Shown here piece after piece: positions 11,801-25,200 of a DNA stretch of 64,000 nt; within the stretch, counting starts at the first letter, position 1; each line of letters starts with the position of its first letter. Source of the DNA: Pelargonium tetragonum (taxonomy: Eukaryota; Streptophyta; Magnoliopsida; Geraniales; Geraniaceae); contig JAYMTL010000086.1 of the NCBI GenBank assembly GCA_036897445.1, positions 1 to 64,000 of the forward strand, given 5' to 3'. The notes under the pieces are model-generated. The model saw nothing but the letters and a program-made list of their open reading frames with translations. It was not told the DNA's origin and searched no databases. The translations under genes and the position numbers were made by a program.

Positions 11801-14800
11801 GAAAGATAGGGTCACCTCCCCCCTTTTTTATTTATCACAAGCTTGCTTCTTTAATTTCTAACTAGCGAGCGCTCTAAAAAGATTTTGGGACAATTTGAGT
11901 GCAAATCTAGAATAAATAGAAAAAGGACTTACCTTAACAAACCCGGATCTTAAAAAAAGACTGTGATTACCATCAACCTAGAAGTATTCCTAAGCATTAC
12001 AGTAACGAGTCCTAGTAAATAGAAACCCATGTCCCTTGTAAAGGTAGATTAAAATCTTTCTCGATGTAGTAACCAAAATTTTCTTTATACCCTAACAATA
12101 AACCCAAGATAGCCCTTTGACTATAAAAGAACGTAATGACAATTTAGGAATCGGGTAAGAAATTGGGAAAGACCAAAGGTTCTATCCGAGTCACACCCCT
12201 CTTATTAGCTTCTTTTTCCTTATACAATAAAGACTACTTGGAACATACTCTTTATAACTAAAAAATGACCCATAGATTCAAAAGGAAAACTAGTCCCCTA
12301 GGTGCTCTAATTTACTTCTCGGATCTATGAAAGTACGTATATGTATACCTCAAATGACTACCGAGCTTACTTTTTTATAACTTTATAACTATTACAATTA
12401 AAAAGAAACTGCAGTTACTAAATACTAGATAAAAAGAAATTTCTTTTAGACACCACTTTTAGGCGCTAGCTGTTATATATATATAGGAGTTTGATACCAC
12501 CGTATTACTTGGCTTAGTTATGTGGGATAATAAACCTTTTTAATTCAAATCAAGTCCCTCGTGAAAAAAGTGGGCTTTATACTATAAAACCCTCGCCCAT
12601 TATCTACGACAACGTTATTTGAACCTGCACATGCCAACTTGGTGAGTCTTTTGCATGGATAAAGGAAATTGAAGAAGCGTATTAAATGCACCTAGTTATG
12701 TTTTCTTACTTCTTAAAAACCTTGCTTTTGTAATAGTTAATACTTTTTCAAAGCCTCCTCACCATGTATCTATTTATTAATATCTTGTGGAATACCCATA
12801 ATTTTGAATTCCTTAGTACTAGTAACTCCAAATAAACGCGATATTATAAGGAGTCCTAGGGCATCTTATTATAAACACTACGAGAGGGTCCCCTTCAAAA
12901 TGCGGGAGTTTTTCAGTTACAGAAGCCGTACCTCTTTGAAAATCGACCGTTTTAGCAAGTTCTTCGTTAGGGAATATAGAGTAAGGGGGTCCCTAGTATT
13001 AGTCCGGGCTTCTCTTTAATATACTCGCTTAATCAGGAGTTACATGAGTTACTCAAACTTGTGAAGGATTTAAAGAGTCTTATTTAGTATTAGTAGCAAT
13101 AACTCAAAAAACCAAGGACTTTCTTTAGCTCTACTTCTTCCCTAACTTCGGAAATTAAGAGGGCACCCTACGCCCCTTATGCCTAGAGTTCCTTAACCTA
13201 TTGATTCTTGGCTTTACTGGAATGGAAACCCATTACTTTATAAAATAGCTTTAGAGTTCAGTTCTCTTATTCCTTGACTTAATACTCTTCAATTCCCTGT
13301 AGCTCATAATAAAGAAATCTGTACCTTGAAAATTTCCACTACTCCAAATTTAGAAAAGCCCTGTCTCTTAGAAACCCGGCATTTCATATAATATTTTAGC
13401 CCCTCTTTCCGTTTCTTTTTACTCCTGACCTCCGTCACCCCGGTTGCTTTTTGAGGGACTTTTTTGGTAGCAAGACCCCGACCCGAATAGGGAGTTATAG
13501 ACTTGTGTGTAATTAAGTAGTATTTCGCTGTATAATATCTAGTACTGGCTGGCAGAGAGCAATCCTTTACTTATTTCTTGAGTTCAAAGTATCATAAGAA
13601 AGAGGGCCTTTCAAATACAATCGTACCGATTTAGGATCTAATATATATAGATCAACAACGAGTTCTCGTAAAACCTTAATAAAAAAGTGCAATTGCTGCC
13701 AATCAAAAAGGTATAACGCAGCTTTTGTATAAGGACCCCCAGGCTCTCTGAAAAATACAAAATCGAAAGTCGTTCTGAGATCTGTCTTAGGACTGTATTT
13801 AATTAAGCAATTAATCATTATAACTTCTGAAACTACTTTTTAAGTCAAAAATTTTTCAGTTACCTCGTATAGAAGTTTGAGAAAGAGAACTATCCTGATA
13901 TATAAGAGAGGCTCTGGGGGTTGCTAAAATCTAATCAAAAGGGAAAACTCCTCCGTATAGTAACCGGATTTTAAGTAATAGGCTCCATATTTTATTAAAA
14001 AACTGGCTAGACCTTTTCCCAAGTATTTCTTTCTTTTTGGGTGTATATAATATAAAAAGAACTTTCTATTTTGATAAAACAACTGCTCTTAATTTTCTAT
14101 TTGAAACTACAAAGCATCCCCGGCTTGATTAAGTTATAAAGAGCGGGGTAAAAGTCAAAACTACTTATTTAAACTCAGTAGAATACAAGACACATCCGGA
14201 GCCTATCCTCATGATTCCCTTTCTGCCAGTTACTAAGAATTCTTCGGTCTACTTTACTCTTTTTGCATTTTTTTTGTAGTCAAATGTAAATTAATTTAAC
14301 GGAATGCCTTAAAAGATACCAAAACTGTCACGCAAGAACATCATAAATGACAAGGTTAAAGTGTTATAGAGCTCTTGGTCTCACGAATCATAAAGTCTTT
14401 TTTATCCTTTTTCTAATATAACTGATTACAATAAAAAGTCCAAATTAGAGATTCCGTTAGTATTCTTTTAGAACAGACTTTCAGGGAGCTCTCTTATTGT
14501 AAAGGCTTTTTTTAGATATTCCTTTTCATAATGGAGTCTTGCCTACTTTTGAAAATCTTTTAGTGACTCAAATTCATAGATTAGATAATTAAGAAAGCCC
14601 TACAAGCACATATAACATTTTAAGCCTATTGCTAGTTTTTACTTAGAGAGGAAAGTCTCATTGAAGAAGATCCTTTTTTAATAGGAAACTAGAATGGCAG
14701 AGATTTATGTTTTACGGGAGTAATCCTAAATATTGTAAGCAATACGATTTAAACGGAAAAACCTTAACAAGAGCCTTGCCCAAATTGGGCACTAGAAGAA

Positions 14801-17800
14801 TAAGTAACGGCTGTCCCTGGTTCACCAACAAAGCAAAGATTTTAAGTTGCCCGACCTCTTTAGATTAGAATTAAGTTAAGGGACAAGATACACGAGATAC
14901 AGAGCATCTCCTCCAAGTAGGAACAAGTTTAATGCGTAAAAACCTGCTCAAATTTCAAAAAAGAATATAGTAAACTCGAACAAGCCTTAAACCAGCTGCT
15001 TAAAAGTAGAGAATTCCTAAAAAATCTAGCTAAGGCTTCACTTTAGACAGAACCCCGGGTTTTTCTATTTCCTACTCAGATCAAATAAAGGGTAGTCCCC
15101 TAGGGAGGGTATAAAGTCCCTTAGTTTTCCCACTCTCTTTTGTTATCAATTTCTACTATTACAATGTAGAGTTCCTTTGTTTTTTAAGCTGTTTGCACAA
15201 ATCTAGGAGCTTTCCTTAGCGGGTATGCTATAATCCTTAACTTTTTTGAGTGGATCCTTTTATTTATAAACCCTGTGATTGAAGAGTAACCGCTTAACTA
15301 ATTTTGAGGAAAATCTAGTAAGTTAGAAGACACCTGGTAAAGTATGAGCTCGGAAGCCCCTTACTCGAGTAAAAACTATAGATTCAAATTCAGTTATATA
15401 GATAAGAATTCCTTGAAAGGTAGGGCATTATGAAGCCTCTGTTCTAGTACCCCTCACAAGAATCTAGATAAAGAAGTATTTACAAATAAAATTAGCATAA
15501 GAGGTTATGGTTGCACCTGATGAAAGTAGAATGATAAGGGTACTCTGAAATCGATAGAGCCTTTAGGCAACACCCTAGGTAGCTCTGAAATTTTTAGTAG
15601 TAATTTATAAGCGCTTATCTTGTGAAGCGGTATATCCGACTGTATCCCATATTTTATGCTTATGCTGTTCCGTATTAAGTTTATATAAAGTAAACCTCTT
15701 TTAGAATACCCGGGAAATGATAAGGTGTTTTCCAGACCTTAGCATAGCTTTCATCTTGCCAACAAGTTTTTAGCTTTTGTTTGAAATGTAGATGATGAAA
15801 CAGTAATAATTTTAACAGGATAAAATATTATAAAATAAAGGCTCTTAAACTCAAGTTTTCCGCGTCTTTCTGCTGGGTTTGAATTTTTATACATTGCATA
15901 GGTAAGAGGTTTACGTTTAAAAGTAATTAAACTAAGGTCTATTCAAGTTTTAGGCCTATACCAATATTTAAAACTTCCAGAGAGTAAGTTGATTTTGAAA
16001 AGTATAACTTTTAAATATTAGGAGATCCTTTAGTGCTTCTATCTCTTGTGAAAGATTTTTCTATCATGGGGCATTCATTAGTTTATGAGATTCTCTGAGG
16101 TTGCAAATATTTCAAGATTGGTTAAATATCACTTTTTAAAAAAGAATTTAGTATATAAAATTTCACTTTAGTTTTTAGGCAGTTTCCTTGATATACAAGG
16201 GTCTTTCAACTCCAAAATTTTTAAGTAACAAAGACTTTTCAAAGTTTTTTGGGATTAATCCTTTTTAATTTATTTACTTTACAAGTCTCCTTTTAGTAAT
16301 TTAAATTCTTTGATATATGCAGGATTAGAACCTGAGCTCTTTCTCGTTGTGTAGCTGATGCCTAAATTCTGTGGCCTTTTTCTTTTGAGGTAAAAAGTAA
16401 ATAAAGGAGCTGGTAAAATATTTTAAGGTATTGATGAAACCCTGAGATTTTTATTGCTACAGAAGCTCCCTTGAGGGATTTTAAGTGTTTAAAACGCAAG
16501 AAGCACTCAACTTCGTATTGGTAATTTTGTTTTTTTAGTTAGATAAGGTTACTTTTAGACTTATATAGAATTCTTGCCTATGTTTTGTATACATGACTTG
16601 GTATGGTATTTAATTTATACCTCTTGGAAGTTTGAATATGCTAATATAAATATAGTCTATTCACTCGGTAAGGGGCTCCCACTGGGTTATTAGAAGTCTA
16701 TTATAGAAGTTTTTTCTTTTTTTCTCAAAGCAGATTTTTTGACAAGAGTATAAAAGAGTAGTAGTAGTAGTACTGACCGTAGATTCAAGGTGTCCCGATA
16801 GATATGAAAATTTTAGAATATTTCGAGCTTACAGTTCAGGGTGAATCTCATTTTGATGATTTCTTTGCTTTAGTAACAATCTTAATAAGTGACCCGTTCC
16901 CTTAGCTGAAGGATACTAGTGCTGAGTAACTCTAAAGGGGCTTCCGTTTTCAACCTTACTTTTAGACAGAAGAGGGTTGCAGGATATTCTAAATGTTCGG
17001 CTGAAGGAATTCGCTGTTCGGTAATTAATAAATGAAATTAAGCGGGGTTCTTGATACTTGAAAGTTTGACTTTGTGGTGTATTGAGGTCCCTTTATAGTA
17101 AACAGGTTTTCTCAGGCTTTTAAAGTAATAGTACAGTTATAGCTTAGTTGTTAAAGGAGGTTTTAGAATGCTCTAGTATATTTTATGTTTGTACAAGGGC
17201 TCTTGGATATGGTCCTAGAGTTTCTCTTTCATATTATAGAGGATACTCATCAGGATCTTAGGAGACTCTTAGTAAACCGGCATTTTTTGAACACTTATTA
17301 GGGAATCCCAGTAATATTCCTACTGATTTTTCTTAATTCACAACTATATACTAAATAGGGATCTGTACGCTGTTGTAGCTTATTCTTTTTATAGTTAAAC
17401 TATTGCTTAATGTTTTGTGGTATAGCAAGTACATTTTTATCGAGAAATCCTATTCTATTTTTTTATACGGGGTTTAGTTTCTGCAATAGGGTTAAGATAC
17501 AGGTAATCCCTAAGTAAACTTCTATGGAGTTAAGGCATGCTCCTTTTTAGCAAATATTCTCTTTTTAGTTTTTAAGGATACTAGTATGCTTCAACTCATA
17601 CAGAATTTGGGCTTCCTAGCTTGACTAATAAGAGTTTTCGGATAAAATCCTTAGGAAGTTTTAGCTTTACTTAATGAAAGAATTTACTTTGAAGTTTAAC
17701 CTAAGTTCTTTATACATACAGCGATCTAGTCTAGGGGTCTACCCGAGTGCTTTATTATCAATAGTAAGTCTTGGTCGAAACACGAGTAAAGGTAGGGGGT

Positions 17801-19268
17801 AGAGAATCCCTTTAGCAGAAACCTTTTGAAGTATTAGAATTTTATAGGGTAAGAGAGGTCGATTCTCTACAGTGTAATTCTTATGGGTCCATAGTATTCT
17901 ACTTGGACGATATAATTTCTGGGGGGTTCCTCTATTCAGATTCAAAACAAATTAAGGAAGTAGTTGATTGCTAGACTAGATAAAAGAAAGGGGCCGGTCA
18001 TTATACTTGTATACATTTCAGGAATGCAAAGCCTGCTTTAAGGATAAAAATATGAGACTTTACTCTTTTGTACTTCTGTAGAGCTTTTTCCTTGTTTTAG
18101 GCTTTTACTAACTATATATATTTAGATTTCCGGAGATTCTTAGGCGTAGTTTCCCCCCAAAGCGAAAAGGACACCTACGTCTAACAGATTTTCTAATATA
18201 TTACGATATAAAAGGAGGCCGCATGGGCCTATATTTTACCCATTGTACAATGTAGAGGCCATTCAATGTTAAAGCTTATAATATACTAGCAAGCGTAGTG
18301 ACAGCCCTAATCTTCCACTCGGAATTTCTGGAAGAGGTTCGAGCTTTTAGTACACTAAAAAAGGGGGTGCCTTAGCTTGTTTATAATGGAACTCTTCCCG
18401 TCAGTAAAGTCGTTGCTTAACTTGCACAATCGAGTTTTGACCTTACCTACTAAGACTAAGAGACCCTTCTAATAGGTAGGTTGCTGTCTCGGGATTAAGT
18501 CGAACAAAATTGGAATTCCTAAAATTCAAGTAGTTTCTCCTCTTTGGCTTCAACGCATAGAAATTCTATTAAATACTACGGGATTCCTGCCCCTTCCTTT
18601 ACGATAGCTCTTACGGACTTTGAAAAACAATATTCTATTTAACAGCTAGCCCCTACCTAATTAAGGTAAGTCTTATCCCAGAATTAAGATTTTTTATAGG
18701 AAGAGGATTAAATAGAGTTAGAGCAATTTCTCGCCTATGCTTTTCAGAGGTCAGTAGCAAAAGTTTTATTTATTTTACACGTTTTATTATAGTGGTAAAA
18801 AAAAGGAATTCCATACAGTATCAGATGCAACTCTTACTAAAGAACAGGTAATACTCTGTATTCGGAACAACAACATAGGGCAGCTTCCGATAGATAGATT
18901 TTTTGGAAAAGACCTCTTAATTAGAGAGCAAGTAGGTCTACTCTCTCTCCTTCTTAATATAAGATTTTATAGACAGTAACTTTTACTTAACGTAGGATTC
19001 GCTTATATCTGGAGTGTATGGAACTCCTTTTAAAGTGAACTAGGACCTGAATTATGATTTCCTTTATCTGTTTTAAAATAAAGGGTGAGATAAAATACCT
19101 AGTAACCGGTTAGGGTACTGAAACCCGGTCACTTTCTTTTTTTTGAATCTCTCGAAGTAAATTAATGAGATTGGAAAGTTCGACCTTTTTTTATAAAGGC
19201 TCTTGCTAAAATCTGGGAGTCCCTTTAGACGTGTTTGACTTACATATTTCCCAACCGAATTGAGTTTA
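5801..19268. other. Non-coding AT-rich spacer
   Basis: I recognise no gene in this stretch. The longest open frames are at 6469-6768, at 7123-7386 and 7163-7453 (overlapping on opposite strands), and at 9465-9743. They show no family signature, membrane pattern or known motif and are probably chance. A 14-bp AT palindrome, CTATATATATATAG, lies at 6687-6700. Many short GGR(n)YCC palindromes are scattered through it. Confidence 0.65.
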
Positions 19269-19292
19269 TTTACTTGTAAAAAAGCAAGTAAA
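19269..19292. repeat. 8-bp perfect hairpin
   Basis: TTTACTTG (19269-19276) pairs with CAAGTAAA (19285-19292) over an 8-nt loop, followed on the plus strand by an A-run. Read on the minus strand the stem is preceded by T residues, so it does not form a classical terminator. Its role is unknown. Confidence 0.7.
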
Positions 19293-22161
19293 AAAAGTAG
19301 AATTGGGACTCAATGTCTGATTAAGGAACAAATATCTGTCTTTGCTTTGTCTTACAACTATAGGCATGCTTCGGCTTGAGAAAGGCAGTTCTTAAGTTAA
19401 GGAAACACGTAGACACCATATAAAAGGAATGAAGTCTAAGTCACTACTAAAGAAAGAATAAAGTTACACCTAATAAAGACAAGTCAACTTGACCTCTACT
19501 ATGGGAACTCCCCTTTTAAAACTTTTACGCATTTCTGACTCAAGTTGGTAACACATAGGAAGACTCCTCTAACTAAAGATCTTACGAAACCCTTCTTCCT
19601 TCAGAGCCTAACTCTGCATCCTGACAGCTTTCTTATTCTTGGACTTTATGTTTTCATTTTATAAAAAGGATTCCAGACTAGGCGTTCCTAGCTCTCAGCT
19701 TTTATATTTAACAGGTAACTGGGTGGAATTTTCATTTATTTTGGTTAGGAAGGATTGGATTCAATATTTTTTAGGGGTTCCCTACGCGGGATAATTACTT
19801 TTAGTCTTTTAGTATTAGTCACTTTGTAAGGATAAGTTTAGTACTCAGGTCATTTCATTATTTGTTTCTATTTCCTGTCAAGTAACCGGGTTTCCTAAAG
19901 ATGGGCCGTAGGTCAGCTTTGCTTGAAAAAGTATGTAGGTGTTAATTGCATTACCTAAAGTTGCTTAGTAAACTTATTAGGGTCTTAGTTTGATAAAAAA
20001 AAGCCCGCTAAATTGTATCTCAAGTATCCCGCCTATAAGGAAGGGTTAGAATTTCATTTTTAGATGTACAGGTGCTAGTTAATAGTATCCTTATTTATGA
20101 AGCTTTTGAGATCTTGTGCTTTTTCTTTCTCGTTAAGCAAGGCCAGGACTCCTAGTTATTATAAGACTAACTTTTTTGAAATTATTACTCTTTGAGAAAA
20201 GAATTGAATCTTAACTGTGGGAATACCCATAATAAGAATAAGGGAACAAAAACTCCAGGGGTTGAGGGGCTCCCAGTGCTACCGGTTTTATATTACGTAT
20301 ATTTCAAGAGAGGTAAAGTTTATGCAAAAAGAACATATCTAAGGATCCCTCAAAATCCGATAAGCCCTTCATTTCGTTATTATTAGGAACATTTTTATTG
20401 TTCAAGACCTTGGTAAAGCCATAATCTTCCTATATTCTTAAAGAAATTTACCACGCCCTGTGGCATTTATTTAGACCTTCTTACTCGAGCCCAGAAGGAA
20501 AAACTTAAGGCGGGTTTGACTTTATATTATACTCATAGGATTTGAACCCTTGGCATGTTGCTGAGTGTTCTTGTTATAACTTGTACTTATTAGAGCTATA
20601 CTTCGAATAATTGTTTAAGGACCCCTAGGTACTGACTTTAAATACTGGAGCCGGAGAATTATATATATAAGTGATTTTTAAAATTATTAGCTTTTAGGCT
20701 CGTTGATGAGTGAAGGGTCCGGATCTCCTTGTCTAGCACTACTTTTTAGTTAATTAAGACAGATACTCCTCTTTACGAAAGCCGAAAATCTTGTGTCCGT
20801 TGTTTGAAAACTGACTAAACTCCCTTTTTCAACTAGGGAAAAGCCCTACGTAAAGACTTAATACCAGATCCTTAAACTTAATTTGAAAGTAGTATTTAGG
20901 AGACCCCGTAGCCTGTTCTATAAACTAAGAGATTGAAATTCTTGTACAGGGTAAAAACAATTCTAAAATAAATAACAAAGCAACGCCAAACCGAGAAGCT
21001 AGTACCGGGAAAACCCCCTTGTTTTACCTTCTAGTTGTCCCCGGATAAACCAAAAGCCTTTACTTTATTTTATATAATAAGGGAAAGTTTGTTAATATTA
21101 TTCGAGGAGTTACGCAAGTAAAGTGGATTGCTCTGAAGGCCCCAGTCATTTTTAAAGGCAGAGCAGGGACCCATCGACACGGGAGTAAGCCGATACAAGA
21201 GGGATATACCTTAACAAGACAATAGATAGATATTACTTACTACTACAGAATACCTAAAAGTAAGGGGAACTTCTTAGCTTTTGGAGGAGTCATTGACAAG
21301 CTAGGGAATCCTTCAAAATTTTTAGGGTTTGCTTTGGGCCGAGTCTTGTCTTTACTAAGAAGTCTCCGCGGAATCCATCAAGGGGTATCGGGTACAAGGA
21401 GCTATTCTAGAAGGAGTCATAACCTCACCTCATTATTTAAAACTCTTCTTTAATTCTTACATCCTACTAAACTAACCTTAGTCATTTCCACCAATTAATT
21501 ACATTACCTTACATATACTACTTATAAAGAGTCCCTTTTAGTTAACCTCTAACCCCTAAGTAATAAAAAGACTTAACGAACCGAGAGCTCCCTATTTCCG
21601 GTAAATACCTGTAACTATAATGTTACTCTTCTTATCAGACCCCTCTTTGCTATAAGGATCCCTGCCCGACCTAGTTATTATTGCTATGACTCAATTATGC
21701 GTAACCTGTGATTTTCTGTGAATTGCGAAAAGTTACGATACCTTATATCTTCCGTGCTTTAAAGCCATCTCAAAGAATTAGCGCCCCGGCCCGGAGTGGT
21801 GTGCTTATAAGTTAAGTAGTAAAAAGTGGGCCAGAATATGAAAATAGATACGTTATTGAAGTCCCGTAAAATTCCCGAGTACCTTGAGACTCTCCTTTTC
21901 AAAAAGAGATTATTGCGACCTCTCAAGATTCCAGATTTTAACTAAAGAAAACCTATATATGTTATACTACCTGTCCGTTAACGTTAAAAATAGACCCCTC
22001 CTTCTTTTTGAGAGAAACCCCTTGTGCAAATAGATTAAATCTACTTGTTTATAAAAGAGCTTGAACTTACGACTCCTATTAAAAGAAATCAAAAGAGACT
22101 TATTTAAGTGCAAGGCCTTTTGTATGTTAGGACAAGACAGACACGGATCTAAACTACTTTA
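19293..22161. other. Non-coding AT-rich spacer
   Basis: No gene was recognised. A 64-codon frame at 20192-20386 is unremarkable. A T-arm-like sequence near 20540 (minus strand) fails to form a tRNA. Confidence 0.65.
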
Positions 22162-22262
22162 CCGAGAAAGTTTTGACAGCATACGTATGGAATTTTCCTA
22201 TAAGAGATACTACAGCGGGTCCTATTTCATATGTTAGTCAAAACTGTATGCTATTTTCTCGG
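22162..22262. repeat. Rearranged inverted repeat of three short blocks
   Basis: On the left the plus strand reads CCGAGAAA (22162-22169), GTTTTGAC (22170-22177), AGCATAC (22178-22184). On the right the exact reverse complements of all three occur: GTCAAAAC (22237-22244), GTATGCT (22246-22252), TTTCTCGG (22255-22262). Read inverted, the order is CCGAGAAA, AGCATAC, GTTTTGAC, so the last two blocks are swapped. This looks like a small inverted duplication that was later shuffled. Confidence 0.75.
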
Positions 22263-25200
22263 CTTCTGCTCGGGATGTTTTCACAAAGAATTTACCTCTT
22301 TTACAAGTAATTCTAAAGCTTACATTAAGTTGTAGGTAATACGGATTCTTACTTTTTTGAAAATAGGTTCTAGAATGCTTTTTGAAATGGAAAGCGGGTC
22401 TGAACGCTGGGTAAAAAAGAATACGAATAGGTTTTTTATATAAACCATAAGAATTCCGTTAAGGTTAACCCTATTCCTTTGATATTCTAGGAATCCCTTT
22501 TAAAAGTCTTTTTTTTACTTTGATAAAGGCCCTGCTTACCCAAGCAAGTTCTTCTTTTTCAGAAGCGGGACCTTTTATTATTTGCGTTTTTAATTCTAAG
22601 GCTTTTCGAGAAAAACTCCTACTGTGATGTATAACTTCCTTATAATTTTTGAGCTTAAAGCCCTCTCTAAATCAATTCCTTTGTGGTTATCCTAATTTGG
22701 TCGAAATTGCAAGATTAGACCGGGATCCCTTATTTGTTAAATTCTATTTAGAAAGGTACCGCTAAGTTCTTCCAAGGACCTAGTATCTGTTATACAAGCT
22801 TTTTCTAGGGAGTTAAGCTATATAGCTAACAAGGGTTTACGACCTCTATGATAATCAAGAAGCCGAGTACTTTGTCTTTCTTGTATTGCTCCGGGTTTTA
22901 CTGCCTCTATATTAAGGATTAAGGACCCAAGTCTCTTAGAGGGTTTTCTAATTTTTATACGGCTGGCACCCCGCGGGTTCACTTAGGATTTTTATACTAA
23001 AATTTCATATGCTAAAATAGATTTTACACCCTTTCAAGTCTCTTCGGAAGCACTCCTGCTTAAGGTAAACTCTATACTAACGAGCCCTAATATTGTTTAA
23101 AAAATTCTACGGAGGGTTCCAAGGAAAAAGAGAAAGGAGAAACTTTCAAATAAATAGGTTGCTGGGCCAGAAGCGGGGGCGTCTTGAATAGGATCCTTAT
23201 TAAATTCAATGCTCCGGTAAATTTGACTTTTTGCTAATAAAAGCATCTAAACAAAGAAATAAGCCAAACACTAATACTAAGAATTTAGAAGCTTAATACA
23301 AAAAGCCCGAACGGGGCTAACGAGAAATAAACAAGTACTCTAACTAAATGCGCGAGCTATAAAAGCAAAGGCTAGGATATCCCACGAGGGTTAATTTAAG
23401 TTTCTTGACAAGAAAAAAGGTAATGTAATTAAGAATGCTTCATAAAGCAAAAAAAAAACTATACCGACTCAATACAAGTTTTCCTTCTATAGGGCTCAAG
23501 CCTAATTTTATATACAGCCTAACCTATCTTACAAAGAGTAAGTCATTAAAAAAAGATGCATAAGTTCTCCATATGGGTACACCTGCTACTAAATTTCCTT
23601 GCTAAATTCTTTTTTGGTCTTTCTTTTATTATAAAAGATAGTTAAGCTTAGGCACTTTTTAACTAGCACACAGAGGGGTTTATAACTTCAGGAGAGTCTT
23701 CCGTTTATGTAACGGGATATTTTAGACTTCTAAAACATTAGACTTATCTTTGTCACAAAGAATGTTACTTCACAAGGTTTCTTTTTTAATCTAGTTACCC
23801 CTTTTTTGTACCCCCAAGTTCTCTAAATGAAAGAATGATTTATATACATTGTTCAACTTTTGAACCCTTATCTAACTAAGTTTATTCAGGGAGACTTTTT
23901 CTCTGTCTACTTAGAGATCTTTATCCGCTTTTTCCATGGTGAGAAGTTGCAGAATTTAGTAAAATAATAGGTCTTCTTGGACTAGGAAACCCAGACCCTG
24001 GTAGTAGTAACACGACGGTGTCTTGACTCATCATACAAGGGTTCCATTTCGACTATTCCAGATCAAATTCTTAAGATATAGTTGGAACAAGTTGCTTGGG
24101 AATACTAATTTGAGAGTCGGTAGGGGAATAATCTTTTATCTTATAGTTTCTCTTTTTTCTTGAAGTATTTATCTTGTTGATATTTAAAAACATCTGCAAG
24201 AATAAAGTATCTTAACTCGTTGGATTCTCTGGGTCCTTGTAAATAAATGAAGTCTAGAGAAAGCTTAATACCCCGGAGTAAGAAATTCCGCCAATTTCTT
24301 ATTAACTCTCCTTTTTAAGTTAACTCGATTTGGTAAGGACATTCACTTTTTCGGAACTCCTTAATGCTTACAAAGGGGCTCGCTAATGTACTCTAGTAAC
24401 GAGTTTTCTTAATATTAACCGAGTCGTATAAAATTCGTACTTTTTTTGCCCTAGTAATTTTGTAACAATAGCTTTAAATTCTAGGAATCCGGGCAGCTTT
24501 TGCTTCAGGAAACAATCTAATACTAAAACCAAAACGGGCGGTAGCCAAGAATTTTTCTTTTATGAGAAGGAGGTTAGTACTAAACCTTTTTGTATCACTT
24601 GAGTAGGAGTTTTTTAGTATCAATTTTTTTGTGATTTAAGGATCGGATATAAAACCTCTGGAAGTACCTTTTTTATATAATATCCCCTTACCTTCGAAGT
24701 TCTCCTAAAGAACTAAATTAGAATAGTAATTTAGATTAAAATAGGAAGGCAAAAAGAAGCCCCCCTCCTTTCTTTAATTATGTGTTAAAAGTATCCTTCA
24801 GCTTTCTGCCCAGTAGAAAAAACCCCTTTTACTGTACAGGGATACCGCAAGAGCTTAGGATTTTATCCACTTTTGGTATGCCCACACACTGGATATGACG
24901 AGGATCAAGCAAAAATTAGACTATAAGAAAACTACAAAAAGAATCCCGAATACTCAATCTGTCTGGGCTCTATTTAAAAATTATAATAGAACTTCTTTTA
25001 TGCTCGCTACTTAGGTATCCCCGGCAATTCAATACCCTTCGTGATGGAACTTTATAAGTCCCCCTTGTTTCTTGTCCCGTACTCTTGACTCAGTAAAACT
25101 TTGTTCCTAATCAACTCAATTCTATAACAGTTACGCATTTAAGAGCAATCTGCCTCCTGCTGTAGGGAATATACGAGATATTTACTGGAAGAAAAAACCC

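Noticed and set aside
16320-16400. Possible minus-strand tRNA (AGGTTCTAATCCT)
   Set aside because: Four T-stem pairs form, but no complementary acceptor or anticodon arm is found in the expected 75 nt.
20530-20610. Possible minus-strand tRNA (GGGTTCAAATCC near 20540)
   Set aside because: Only a partial T-arm and a weak acceptor-like match; no anticodon stem-loop of normal size.
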